From Micromonospora ureilytica (lineage in GTDB: Bacteria; Actinomycetota; Actinomycetes; Mycobacteriales; Micromonosporaceae), in the NCBI RefSeq assembly GCF_015751765.1, contig NZ_JADOTX010000001.1:2604001-2668000 (forward strand): a stretch of 64,000 bases of DNA. The letters are read 5' to 3'. The notes beneath the pieces are model-generated. The model was not told the origin of the DNA. It saw only the letters and a program-made list of their open reading frames with translations, and did no database searches. Shown in pieces: positions 36,297 to 45,055 of the stretch; position 1 is the stretch's first letter, and each line of letters begins with the position of its first letter. Position numbers and translations under genes: made by a program.

Positions 36297-37162
36297 TGGA
36301 CCGGGACGTCGTCGAGACGGTGAGCCTGCGTTGGCTGCGCCGCCTGGTGATCGCCGTGTTCCTGGTGATCACCGTCTTCCCCTTCTACTACATGCTGGTG
36401 CTCTCGGTGCGTCCCATCGAGCGGTTGCTGCTCGACCCCGGCGCGCTGGTGGTCGGCTTCGGTGAGCTGACCGTCGCCACGTACGCCGAGGTGCTCAAGG
36501 CCACCGACGACGGCGGCCAGGGTTTTCTCACCTTCATCCGCAACAGCGGAATGGTCGCCGTCGCGGCGACAGTGCTCACCCTCCTGGTCGCGATCCCCGG
36601 CGCGTACGCGGTGGCCCGGCTGCGGTTCTTCGGCCGGCGGCAGGTGGACTTCCTGTTCCTGGCGGTCTACCTGTTCCCGTCGATCGTCATCGCGATCCCG
36701 CTGTTCGTGGTGTTCACGCGGGCCGGGCTGCGCGGCTCGCTGTTCGGTCTGGTGCTGGTCTACATCTCGCAGACGTTGCCGGTGTCGGTCTACATGCTGA
36801 AGAACTACTTCGAGACCATCCCGGTCAGTCTGGAGGAGTCCGCCGCCATCGACGGCGCCGGTCGGCTCGGCATCATCCGGCGCGTCAGCCTGCCCCTCGC
36901 CATGCCGTCGATCATGGCGGTCGCGCTCTACGACTTCATGATCGCCTGGAACGAGTTCCTCTTCGCCCTGCTGTTCCTGGTCGACAAACCCAACAGGTGG
37001 ACGGTGTCGCTGGGGTTGTCCCTGCTCGCCGACGGGGTGGAGGTGCCCAAGACAGTGCTGATGGCCGGGTCGGTCGTCCTCACCCTGCCCATCGTGATCC
37101 TCTTCTTCGCCAGCGAGCGGCTGCTCACCGAAGGGCTGACCAGCGGCGCGGAGAAGGGATGA
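36296..37162 (+). CDS. Sugar ABC transporter permease (MalG-type)
   Basis: 288 residues, six helices, EAA loop SLEESAAIDGAGRLGIIRRV. ATG shares one base with the previous stop (TGATG). The operon ends here without an ATPase gene, as in many actinomycete sugar systems that share one MsiK-type ATPase. Confidence 0.94.
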   Translation: MDRDVVETVSLRWLRRLVIAVFLVITVFPFYYMLVLSVRPIERLLLDPGALVVGFGELTVATYAEVLKATDDGGQGFLTFIRNSGMVAVAATVLTLLVAIPGAYAVARLRFFGRRQVDFLFLAVYLFPSIVIAIPLFVVFTRAGLRGSLFGLVLVYISQTLPVSVYMLKNYFETIPVSLEESAAIDGAGRLGIIRRVSLPLAMPSIMAVALYDFMIAWNEFLFALLFLVDKPNRWTVSLGLSLLADGVEVPKTVLMAGSVVLTLPIVILFFASERLLTEGLTSGAEKG

Positions 37163-37216
37163 TCGTCTCGTCCGGGTCGCCCGCCCGGCCCCCACCGGCC
37201 CGGATACGGTGGCCTC

Positions 37217-37822
37217 ATGGCCAATCCGACCCGCTGGGCGACCGACACCGGTCCCGAGCACTCACAGTGGTATATCGACCGGTTCCGCAAGCTCGTGGCC
37301 GAGGGTGCGGACCTGGCCGGCGAGGCCCGGCTGGTGGACGCCCTCGTCGCGCCCGGCTCCCGGATTCTCGACGCCGGCAGCGGCACCGGCCGCGTCGGTG
37401 CCGCGCTGGCCGAGCGGGGGCACACGGTGGTCGGGGTGGACGCCGACCCCACGCTTGTGGATGCCGCCCGCGCCGACTATCCCGGCCCGACGTGGCTGGT
37501 CGCCGACCTCGCCGAACTGGATCTGCCGGCGCTGGGTGAGGCAGAGCCGTTCGACGCGGCAGTGCTGGCCGGCAACGTGCTCGCCTTCGTCGCCGTCGGC
37601 ACCGAACCGGAGGTACTGCGCCGGGTGGCCGCACACCTGCGACCCGATGGCGTGCTGACAGTGGGCTTCGGCACCGAGCGCGGCTACCCGCTGACCGCGT
37701 TCGACGCCGACGCGGTGGCCGCCGGGCTGCGGGTGGAGCAGCGCTTCGCCACCTGGGACCTGCGCCCCTGGCGCGACGACGCCCCGTTCGCGGTCACCGT
37801 CCTGCGCCGCCCGGCCGACTGA
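37217..37822 (+). CDS. Class I SAM-dependent methyltransferase
   Basis: 201 residues. Rossmann-fold motif I is RILDAGSGTGRVGAALAERG, motif II VVGVDADPTLVDAA, and motif IV around FDAAVLAGNVLAFV. Small, no extra domain, so the substrate is probably a small molecule; unknown. Follows the permease by 54 nt on the same strand but is probably a separate unit. Confidence 0.92.
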   Translation: MANPTRWATDTGPEHSQWYIDRFRKLVAEGADLAGEARLVDALVAPGSRILDAGSGTGRVGAALAERGHTVVGVDADPTLVDAARADYPGPTWLVADLAELDLPALGEAEPFDAAVLAGNVLAFVAVGTEPEVLRRVAAHLRPDGVLTVGFGTERGYPLTAFDADAVAAGLRVEQRFATWDLRPWRDDAPFAVTVLRRPAD

Positions 37823-37844
37823 CACCGACGGGGCCACCTCACCC

Positions 37845-39230
37845 TCAGTCCGGGGCGGCGACGGCGCGGGCGGCGGCCGGGTCGAGGGTGGCACCGGCGG
37901 GCACCAGGCTGACCAGCCCGGCCGGCAGCCGCACCGGTCGCACGTCGCGGTAGCCGAGCATCGGGAGCACCTCCCGGTCGGCCAGCACGTACCGTCGGCC
38001 CAGGTCGGTGACCACAGAGACCGCGCCACCGGTCGCGCCGGGCGCCGCCGCGGCCTCGACCACCGCGCCGCGGCCCGGCTCGACCACCACGTGGTCGGCC
38101 AGCACCGCGCCACCGGTCGGCGCAGTGCGGGGCACGGCCATCAGGTCCCGCAGCGGTACGCCAGAGCGCACCGCACCAACCCCGCCGTCGTCGCCGATGC
38201 GGGTGCAGAGCGCGCCGCCCTCGTTGGCCGCGAGCCGGGGCGGAACCGGTGGCGGGGCATTCGGGCCGGTCGGGGCGAGATCGGGCACCGTGGGCAACGC
38301 GGCGAACCGGCCCAACGTCATCGACGCCGGCGCGACCTGCCCGGTGCGGGCCAGCAACAGCCCCGCCTGCAACTCGGTGATGCCGGCCAGGCCGCCGTCG
38401 AGCGCCACCGCGTACTGCCGGCCGCCGCCGGAGTTGCTCACCAGGTAGACCGTGCCGACCGTGGCACCCGCCACCCGGGTGGCGGGCCGACCCAGCGCGG
38501 GCAGGTCGAGCGGGGCGAGGTCGGCACCGGCGGGCAGCGAGTTGAGCAGGGCCGGCGCCACCGGGACCGCCTGGGCCCGGGTGGTGGCGAGCGCCGCCAG
38601 CACCCGGCTGGGATCACGGACGAGATAGCGCCGCTGGTGCCAGACCAGGTGCAGCCCACCGTCGGGATGGCGCAGCAACAGCGCGTCGTCGCCCAACGGC
38701 CGACCGCCGTCGGGCTCGGTGCCGATCAGCACCGCGGAGCGGGGCGCCTCGACGCCCGCGCCGGCCGGGCCCGTCGAGCAGACCGTCCACGCCGTGGCGG
38801 CCAGCCGGCCCGGGGCGGGCAGCGAGTCGGGTGCGTCGGCGATGCCCAACGGCAGCCCGCGCGGGACACCATCGATCGTGCGGCGGGACACCAGGACGGT
38901 CTTCGACCGGTCCGCGCCGACGATGAGCAGCGCCGAGGCGTAGTTGAGCACCGGGTGCAACTTCTGCTCGCGATAGACGAACCGGGCGCCGGACTCCTTC
39001 TCCACGATCACCGCGCCCGGGTCGCGCCACCCCTTGCCGCCGCCGGCGAACAGGCCGTAGAGGGCGAAACCACCGAGCAGGATCGCCGCGACCAGGACGC
39101 TTGCCAGGCCGGCGCCGGCCAGCCGCCGAAACGGCGACTGCACGGGGTCGGTCTCCCGCATGACCAGGGCGGCGACTGCCCGCTGGACGCTGAACTGGTA
39201 GGAGTGCAGCTGGTCCTGCCGCGACGGCAT
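37845..39230 (-). CDS. eccB: Type VII secretion protein EccB (orphan)
   Basis: 461 residues from the ATG at 39230 (GGAGGGG 4 nt upstream). Short cytoplasmic N terminus with the EccB opening MPSRQDQLHSYQFSVQRAVA, one transmembrane helix (~40-62, GLASVLVAAILLGGFALYGL), then a large periplasmic domain with Cys residues of the core disulfide (VCSTGPAG, ALCTRIGDDGG). EccB is a core ESX membrane-complex subunit. No EccC, EccD, EccE, mycosin or WXG100 gene is in the window, so it is either a detached member of an ESX locus or a duplicated one. Confidence 0.94.
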   Translation of the reverse strand: MPSRQDQLHSYQFSVQRAVAALVMRETDPVQSPFRRLAGAGLASVLVAAILLGGFALYGLFAGGGKGWRDPGAVIVEKESGARFVYREQKLHPVLNYASALLIVGADRSKTVLVSRRTIDGVPRGLPLGIADAPDSLPAPGRLAATAWTVCSTGPAGAGVEAPRSAVLIGTEPDGGRPLGDDALLLRHPDGGLHLVWHQRRYLVRDPSRVLAALATTRAQAVPVAPALLNSLPAGADLAPLDLPALGRPATRVAGATVGTVYLVSNSGGGRQYAVALDGGLAGITELQAGLLLARTGQVAPASMTLGRFAALPTVPDLAPTGPNAPPPVPPRLAANEGGALCTRIGDDGGVGAVRSGVPLRDLMAVPRTAPTGGAVLADHVVVEPGRGAVVEAAAAPGATGGAVSVVTDLGRRYVLADREVLPMLGYRDVRPVRLPAGLVSLVPAGATLDPAAARAVAAPD

Positions 39231-39359
39231 GGGTCCCCTCCGGTGGATCGGCCGGGCACAGGATATGCGCTGCGTCGACGTCCCGTGGACCCTGCGTGGC
39301 CGCCCGTCGCGGGGCAACCGCTACCATCCGTGGACGAATCCGGCGGCGAGAGGGCACCC

Positions 39360-40079
39360 GTGGGCGCGCGTTTCGAAGAGCTGGCCTGGCGGGAGACTCC
39401 GATCGGCGCGATCAGTCTGCGCCGACGGCGGGACCCGGCACTCCAGGTCGAGGTGTACGAGGTCAAGCTCGACGACGAGTACCTGATGTCCAGCCTCTTC
39501 CCGGTCGCGGAGATCGAGCTGGCCCGGTTGGGTCTCGCCGAGGTGGCCGGTGACTCCCTCGACGTGGTGGTGGGCGGTCTCGGGCTGGGCTACACCGCCT
39601 GCGCGGCGCTGGGCGACCCCCGGGTGCGCTCCCTGTTCGTGGTGGAGGCGATCGAGGACGTGATCGACTGGCACCAACGAGGGTTGCTGCCGTTCGCGGC
39701 GGGGCTCGCCGAGGACCCTCGGACCCGCTTCGTGCAGGCCGACTTCTTCGCGGCGGTGGCCGGTGACACCGGTTTCGACACCGAGGTGCCCGGACGGCGG
39801 TTCGACGCCGTGCTGCTCGACGTCGACCACTCCCCGCGCAACGTCCTGCACCCGAGCCACGCGGCGTTCTACCCGCCGGCCGGGTTGCGCCGCCTGGCCG
39901 CCCTGCTACGCCCCGAGGGCGTCTTCGCGCTCTGGTCGGACGACCCGCCGGACGCCGAGTTCACCGCCGCGCTCACCGAGGTGTTCGCGAGCGTACGCGC
40001 GCACGTCGTGCCGTTCGCCAATCCGCTGACCGGCGGGGAGTCGGCCAACACCGTCTACGTGGCGCGCACCGGCAGCTGA
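39360..40079 (+). CDS. Spermidine-synthase-fold methyltransferase-like protein
   Basis: 239 residues from a GTG at 39360 (GAGAGGG 5-6 nt upstream). Spermine/spermidine synthase-type Rossmann fold: VVVGGLGLGYTACAALGDPR, LFVVEAIEDVIDWHQ, and DAVLLDVDHSPRNVLHP. Many actinobacterial members do not make polyamines; no SpeD/decarboxylase gene is nearby. Divergent from EccB with 129 bp between the starts. Confidence 0.85.
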   Translation: MGARFEELAWRETPIGAISLRRRRDPALQVEVYEVKLDDEYLMSSLFPVAEIELARLGLAEVAGDSLDVVVGGLGLGYTACAALGDPRVRSLFVVEAIEDVIDWHQRGLLPFAAGLAEDPRTRFVQADFFAAVAGDTGFDTEVPGRRFDAVLLDVDHSPRNVLHPSHAAFYPPAGLRRLAALLRPEGVFALWSDDPPDAEFTAALTEVFASVRAHVVPFANPLTGGESANTVYVARTGS

Positions 40080-40138
40080 TCGACTTCGGTACGCCGCTCG
40101 CGCATGGTGTCGACCGGACGGGGAACGAGAAGCCGGGG

Positions 40139-40161
40139 CCGGCCGCACCAGGCGCGGCCGG
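40139..40161. terminator. GC-rich hairpin between two rightward genes
   Basis: Perfect 8-bp stem CCGGCCGC / GCGGCCGG with a 7-nt loop, 60 bp beyond the spermidine-synthase-like stop and 16 bp before the small membrane gene. Likely terminator or attenuator. Confidence 0.45.
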
Positions 40162-40176
40162 TTACGGGAGGTCGAC

Positions 40177-40353
40177 ATGCGTGCACTGCTCTGGGTTGTC
40201 GGCGTGGTCGCCGGTGTGCTGATCCTGCTCGGGTTGCTCCTCGAGGCGGTCCGCTGGCTGATCATCATCGGTGTGATCGCGCTGGTGATCGTGATCGTCT
40301 GGGGTGTCGTGAAGGGGCGGCAGGCCATGAGCCACCCGTCCCGCCGACGGTGA
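40177..40353 (+). CDS. 58-residue membrane protein
   Basis: Short gene with ATG at 40177 and a clear GGGAGG ribosome binding site 5 nt upstream. The product has two adjoining hydrophobic helices (residues ~4-22 and ~28-45) and a basic C terminus (KGRQAMSHPSRRR). No family recognised, but the start signal and hydrophobic periodicity make it a real small membrane protein. Faces the acyl-CoA dehydrogenase gene end to end. Confidence 0.75.
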   Translation: MRALLWVVGVVAGVLILLGLLLEAVRWLIIIGVIALVIVIVWGVVKGRQAMSHPSRRR

Positions 40354-40366
40354 CGGGCGGCGCCGG

Positions 40367-42169
40367 TCAGAACCAGTCCGGGCGCATGTCGAGGGTCGTC
40401 CGATCCCGGCTGGCCAGCAGGTCGAACTGCGGGCCGGTCCGGGGCAACTCGACGGTGAAGAAGTAGCGGGCGGCCTGCCGCTTGCCGGCGTGGAACGCGT
40501 CGCCGGCCCCCTCCGGCGGCAGCGCCAGCACCTGCTCCAACCACATCCAGGCGATCACCACGTGCCCGACGGCCTCCAGGTAGGCGCTGGCGTTGGCCAG
40601 CGCGAGCACCGGGTCACCGTCGGTCCACAGTCGACGGGTGACCGCGGTGACCCGGTCCACCGCGGCGGCCAACCGGTCGGCCAGCTCGGCCGCCTCTCCC
40701 CCGGCCTTGCGGGCCCGCTCGACCGTGTCACCGATCGTCGTGGTCAGCAGGGCGAGACCAGCGCCGCCCTGCATGGTCATCTTGCGCCCCAGCAGGTCCA
40801 GTGCCTGGATGCCGTGGGTGCCCTCGTGGATCGGGTTGAGCCGGTTGTCGCGGTAGTGCTGCTCCACGTCGTGGTCGCGGGTGTAGCCGGCGCCGCCGAG
40901 CACCTGGATCGCCAGGTCGTTGGCGGCGAGGCACCACTGCGACGGCCAACTCTTGGTGATCGGGGTGAGCACGTCCAGCAACAGGTGCGCGCGCTCGCGG
41001 TCGGCCTCGGCCGGGGCGGTCTTCTGCTCGTCGAGCAACCGCGCGCAGTAGAGCACCAGCGCCAGCGACCCCTCCACGTAGCTCTTCTGCGCCAGCAGCA
41101 TCCGTCGTACGTCCGGGTGGTCGATGATCGGCACCTGCGCGGCGGCCGGGTCCTTCGCGCCGACCGGGCGGCCCTGCGGCCTCTCCTTCGCGTACGCCAG
41201 GCTCTTGAGGTAGCCGGTGTAGCCCAGCGCGGTGGCACCCGCCCCGACCCCGATGCGGGCCTCGTTCATCATGTGGAACATCTGTGCCAGACCCTGGTGC
41301 GGCGCGCCGACCAGGTGTCCGACCGCTCCGGCGCGGCCCGCGGGGGTGTGCGCCCCGTCGCCGAAGCTGAGCAGGGCGTTGGTGGTGCCCCGGAACCCCA
41401 TCTTGTGGTTGAGCCCGGCCAACACCACGTCGTTGCGCTCGCCGAGCGACCCGTCCGGGCCGACCAGCACCTTGGGCACGATGAACAGCGAGATGCCCTT
41501 GACCCCGGGCGGGGCGCCGGGGATGCGGGCCAGCACCAGGTGGACGATGTTCTCGGCCAACTCGTGGTCGCCGCCGGAGATCCACATTTTGGTGCCGAAG
41601 AGCCGGTACGTGCCGTCCGCCTGGGGTTCGGCGCGCGTGGTGATGTCGGCAAGTGAGCTGCCGGCGTGCGGCTCAGACAGACACATGGTGCCGAAGAACC
41701 GACCGTCCAGCATGGGCCGGACGTACGTGTCCACCTGATCGGGGCTGCCGTGCGCCAGCAACAGGTTGGCGTTGCCCAGGGTGAGGAACGGGTACGCCGA
41801 GGTGGCCACGTTGGCGGCCTGGAACCAGGTGAAGCAGGCCGCCGCAACCGCGTGCGGCAGTTGCAGGCCACCGACCGTGGCGTCCAGCCCGGCGGTGAGC
41901 AGGCCCGTCTCGGCGAAGCTGTCCAACGCCGCGCGGACCTGCGGGATCAGCCGCACCCGCTGCCCGTCGAAGGTGGGCTCGGCGAGGTCGGCGGCGCGGT
42001 TGTGCGGGGCGAACTGCTCGGTTGCCACCCGCTCGGCGAGGTCCAGGGCGTCGTCGAAGGTCTCCCGGGAGTGCTCCGCGTAGCGGGGACGCTCGACGAG
42101 TTCGGACACCCGCAGCCACTCGTGCAGCAGGAAGTCGAGGTCACGGCGGGAGAGCAGGGTGGATGGCAC
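40367..42169 (-). CDS. Acyl-CoA dehydrogenase with C-terminal extension (FadE-type)
   Basis: 600 residues from the GTG at 42169 (GAGGAG upstream). N-terminal domain with GDATVGGLQLPHAVAAACFT-like region, middle beta domain MCLSEPHAGSSLADI, C-terminal helical domain NEARIGVGAGATALGYTGYL, then RDNRLNPIHEGTHGIQALDL, where Glu of HEGT is the expected catalytic base, and a further ~120-residue C-terminal acyl-CoA dehydrogenase extension. It oxidizes a fatty acyl-CoA at C2-C3 using FAD. No neighbouring beta-oxidation genes. Confidence 0.93.
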   Translation of the reverse strand: MPSTLLSRRDLDFLLHEWLRVSELVERPRYAEHSRETFDDALDLAERVATEQFAPHNRAADLAEPTFDGQRVRLIPQVRAALDSFAETGLLTAGLDATVGGLQLPHAVAAACFTWFQAANVATSAYPFLTLGNANLLLAHGSPDQVDTYVRPMLDGRFFGTMCLSEPHAGSSLADITTRAEPQADGTYRLFGTKMWISGGDHELAENIVHLVLARIPGAPPGVKGISLFIVPKVLVGPDGSLGERNDVVLAGLNHKMGFRGTTNALLSFGDGAHTPAGRAGAVGHLVGAPHQGLAQMFHMMNEARIGVGAGATALGYTGYLKSLAYAKERPQGRPVGAKDPAAAQVPIIDHPDVRRMLLAQKSYVEGSLALVLYCARLLDEQKTAPAEADRERAHLLLDVLTPITKSWPSQWCLAANDLAIQVLGGAGYTRDHDVEQHYRDNRLNPIHEGTHGIQALDLLGRKMTMQGGAGLALLTTTIGDTVERARKAGGEAAELADRLAAAVDRVTAVTRRLWTDGDPVLALANASAYLEAVGHVVIAWMWLEQVLALPPEGAGDAFHAGKRQAARYFFTVELPRTGPQFDLLASRDRTTLDMRPDWF

Positions 42170-42323
42170 GGCACTCCTCAGCGGGCACAGGGGCGGGGCG
42201 GGCCGGGGCGACGGCCCACGGTCGCCCCGGCCCATCCTGGCCGATCGACCGGGCGCACACCACCGGCCGGGGTCGGGTTCGACGAGCGGAACTTGTCACA
42301 CCGACCGACTAACGTCGTTGCCC

Positions 42324-42443
42324 GTGATCGCGCCCGGAGACGTCCCGCCCGAGGTCCTCGACCGGCTGCGGCCGATCTATCTCCTGAAGGCGCGTGAGGT
42401 ACAGGACGAAAATGCGGTGTCTGCCAGTGCGAGTGTCACCTGA
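42324..42443 (+). pseudogene. Truncated N terminus of an unidentified protein beside the TnpB element
   Basis: Starting at GTG 42324, the frame gives APGDVPPEVLDRLRPIYL, an opening like that of MmcQ/YjbR-type proteins, then loses any resemblance after ~22 residues and stops at 42443. The break falls just before the TnpB element. I see no continuation after the element, so part of the gene has been lost or it was never longer. Identity of the family is a guess. Confidence 0.35.
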
Positions 42444-42474
42444 GTCGGCCATGAACCCATGGCAGGCTGTGGTC

Positions 42475-43677
42475 GTGCTGCTTCGGTACAACTACCGCGT
42501 CTATCCGACGTCTGGTCAGCAGGATGCGTTGGCGCGGGCGTTCGGGTGTGCGCGGGTGGTGTTCAACGATGGGCTGCGCGCTCGTCAGCAGGCGCGGGAG
42601 GCTGGCCTGCTGTACGTGACGGACGCCGAGCTGTCCCGGCAGGTCAAGGCGGCGAAACTCACTCCGGAGCGTGCGTGGTTGGGTGAGGTGTCGTCGGTGG
42701 TGTTGCAGCAGGCTCTCGCGGACCTGAACACCGCGTACCGCAACTTCTTCACCTCGATCAACGGTAAGCGCAAGGGCCGTAAAGTGGCTCCGCCTCGGTT
42801 CCGGTCGCTTAAGGACAACCGGCAGGCCATCCGGTTCACGGCCAACGCCCGGTTCAAGGTGCTGGACAACGGGCGGCTCAGGCTGCCGAAGGTCGGCGAC
42901 GTGCAGGTGCGTTGGTCGCGGACGCTGCCCGCTGTGCCGACGTCGGTGACGGTTATCCGGGACGCGGCGGGTCGGTACTTCGCGTCGTTTGTCGTGCAGA
43001 CCACGGATCAGCCGCTGCCGTCGGCCGCGTCCGAGGTGGGTATCGACCTGGGCCTGACGCATTTCGCGGTCATGTCCGACGGTACGAAGGTGACCGCGCC
43101 GAAGTTCCTGCGTCGCGCGGCACGCAAGCTGAAGCGGTTGCAGCAGGACCTGTCCCGCAAGACCAAGGGCAGCAACCGGCGTAAGAAGGCCGTGGTGAAG
43201 GTTGCCCGCGCCCATGCGCGGGTGGCCGACACCCGGCGGGACTGGCAGCACAAGCTGTCCACGGCGATCATCCGCGACAACCAAGCGGTGTACGTCGAGG
43301 ACCTGTGCGTGAGCGGGCTTGGCCGCACGCGGCTGGCGAAGTCGGTGCACGACGCCGGGTGGACACAGTTCACGACCATGCTGGAATACAAGGCTGCCCG
43401 GTACGGGCGCACCTTCGCTCGGGTGGACCGGTTCTTCCCGTCCACCCGGATGTGCTCGGACTGCGGCCGGATCACCGACAAGATGACGCTGAACGTTCGT
43501 GCGTGGGTCTGCCCGTGTGGCAGTCACCACGACCGGGACGTGAACGCCGCCAGGAACATCAGGGCCGCCGGACGGGCGGACCTCAACGACCGTGGAGCGC
43601 AGGTAAGACCGGCATCCGTGCCGGCACCGCGCAGCGAAGCGGTAACCCACCGGGAGCCTGCCCCTTCGGGGGCATAG
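42475..43677 (+). CDS. tnpB: TnpB RNA-guided nuclease (IS200/IS605 group, no TnpA)
   Basis: 400 residues from GTG 42475; in-frame ATG 42451 is another option. RuvC-like active site intact: Asp191 (GIDLGLTHF), Glu275 (YVEDLCVSGL), Asp355 (HHDRDVNAARNI), and the zinc ribbon MCSDCG...CPCG. N-terminal HTH (RYNYRVYPTSGQQDALARAF). TnpB proteins are reRNA-guided DNA nucleases that help retain the transposon. No TnpA transposase is beside it, so movement needs TnpA in trans. Positions match the well-studied ISDra2 enzyme closely. Confidence 0.95.
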   Translation: MLLRYNYRVYPTSGQQDALARAFGCARVVFNDGLRARQQAREAGLLYVTDAELSRQVKAAKLTPERAWLGEVSSVVLQQALADLNTAYRNFFTSINGKRKGRKVAPPRFRSLKDNRQAIRFTANARFKVLDNGRLRLPKVGDVQVRWSRTLPAVPTSVTVIRDAAGRYFASFVVQTTDQPLPSAASEVGIDLGLTHFAVMSDGTKVTAPKFLRRAARKLKRLQQDLSRKTKGSNRRKKAVVKVARAHARVADTRRDWQHKLSTAIIRDNQAVYVEDLCVSGLGRTRLAKSVHDAGWTQFTTMLEYKAARYGRTFARVDRFFPSTRMCSDCGRITDKMTLNVRAWVCPCGSHHDRDVNAARNIRAAGRADLNDRGAQVRPASVPAPRSEAVTHREPAPSGA

Positions 43678-43683
43678 CAGACC

Positions 43684-43718
43684 GGAATCTCCGCCCTACA
43701 GGGCGCAGAGGACGTCAA
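43684..43718 (+). mobile_element. Right end of the TnpB element with 3' reRNA hairpin
   Basis: Just beyond the tnpB stop the sequence GGAATCTCCGCCCTACAGGG leads into a CGCCC/GGGCG stem-loop and ends with GTCAA. This is the usual right-end form of IS605-group elements in actinomycetes (hairpin then TCAA cleavage site). The reRNA of such elements overlaps the tnpB 3' end and terminates here, with the guide in the DNA to the right (from 43719). The left end could not be placed. Confidence 0.7.
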
Positions 43719-43935
43719 TGCGTGATGGCCCCGAAGCGGCTCGCCGCCCGGGTCGGCCCCCCGGCACCGCCGACCGGCTGAGCACCGAGGGCGCCCTTGC
43801 ATCGGCTGAGCGCCGGCGGCGTCCCGCGACCGGCGGTTTCGGCCGGCACGCTCCGGGAATACCGCGCGGGATGGCCGCAGCCGCCGGTTATCCGGCTGAA
43901 GCCGAGGCGCCGCCGGGCGGGTGAGGAGCAGGTCG

Positions 43936-44973
43936 ATGTCGTCGCTGCCCACCGAGGAGGATCACCGGTTGACGCCGGTGCTCCAGGAAGACCGGGTGTT
44001 CACGGGCGTGACCACGGTGCGCGGGCGGGTGTTCCTGAGCTACCCGTCGGCGGATCGGCCCGGCGTGCAGGTGGTGGAGGCGCTGCCGGACGGCCGTCGT
44101 CTCCCGTACCCCGACGGCGCGTGGAACCGCGCTGACCATCCGCCGAGCGGGGCGTTCGTGCACGTCAACGGGTTGCGCGTCGGCCCGGACGGCCGGTTGT
44201 GGATCGTCGACTCGGGTTCGCCGCAAGTCGGCGGCGCGCAGGTGCCGGGCGGCGCTCGGCTGATCGTTGTCGACCCGGACGACGACCACGTGAAGCGGGT
44301 CTACCACCTCGACGAGGCCGTGCACCCGGGCAGCTACATCGACGACGTCCGCTTTAACGGCCGGGTGGCGTACCTCAGTGACGCTGGAGCGGCCGGCCTC
44401 ATCGTGCTCGATCTCGACTCGGGTCGGTCCCGGCGCGTGCTGGACGGGCATCCGAGCACGGCGGGCGGCCCGGTCATCGCCGACGGGCGAGCGCTATGTG
44501 ACCCGGACGGCGCCGAGGTGCGCCTGCACGTCGACCAGCTGGAGGTGTCGCCGGACGGTCGCTGGCTCTACTACCAGCCGGCCTCCGGCGGGATGTCCCG
44601 GATCGCCACCCGTTGGTTGGACGACGCGTCGGTGTCCGCCGACGAGATGGCCCGGAGGGTCGAACGGTGGTGCGACACGCCCAGCACCGGCGGCACGGCC
44701 ATCGACGCCACCGGCACCATCTACCTCAGCGACCTGGAACGGCGGCGCGTCCTCGTCCTCGCACCCGACCGCAGCGTGCGTACGCTCGTCGGCGACCCCC
44801 GGCTGGCCTGGGTGGACGCGATGTGGCTCGACGCCGAGGCCCGGCTGTGGATGCCGGCGGCCCAGCTGCACCTGACCGCCGGGCTCAACGGCGGGCACGC
44901 CGCTGTCGACTACCCGGTCCAGATCTTCCGGATGCCGGTCGACGTCGGGCCTCCCCCACTGGACCACGCCTGA
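43936..44973 (+). CDS. Major-royal-jelly/yellow-type or SMP-30-like beta-propeller protein
   Basis: 345 residues from the ATG at 43936 (GAGGAG 7 nt upstream). Repeated propeller blades: NGLRVGPDGRLWIVDSGSPQ, DDVRFNGRVAYLSDAGAAGL, QLEVSPDGRWLYYQPASGGM, GTIYLSDLERRRVLVLAPD. The order and SDAGAAGLIVLDL context fit MRJP/yellow family proteins; gluconolactonase-like activity is an alternative. No signal peptide. The 215-bp stretch before it, right of the TnpB element, has no gene. Confidence 0.8.
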   Translation: MSSLPTEEDHRLTPVLQEDRVFTGVTTVRGRVFLSYPSADRPGVQVVEALPDGRRLPYPDGAWNRADHPPSGAFVHVNGLRVGPDGRLWIVDSGSPQVGGAQVPGGARLIVVDPDDDHVKRVYHLDEAVHPGSYIDDVRFNGRVAYLSDAGAAGLIVLDLDSGRSRRVLDGHPSTAGGPVIADGRALCDPDGAEVRLHVDQLEVSPDGRWLYYQPASGGMSRIATRWLDDASVSADEMARRVERWCDTPSTGGTAIDATGTIYLSDLERRRVLVLAPDRSVRTLVGDPRLAWVDAMWLDAEARLWMPAAQLHLTAGLNGGHAAVDYPVQIFRMPVDVGPPPLDHA

Positions 44974-45055
44974 GCGGGCACTCCCGCGCCCGCGGCTTCG
45001 CGGCGGTGATCTCCAGGCCCAGGGTCCGGAATCCCGGTGGAACGGGTGCGGTCCG

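Noticed and set aside
38091..39359. Long upstream extension of the spermidine-synthase-like frame
   Set aside because: It runs antisense over EccB; the GTG at 39360 with its ribosome binding site is the natural start and the extension shows no family resemblance.
43721..43935. Continuation of the truncated gene right of the TnpB element
   Set aside because: I translated the flank mentally in all three forward frames and saw no resemblance to the expected continuation; the frame has stops.
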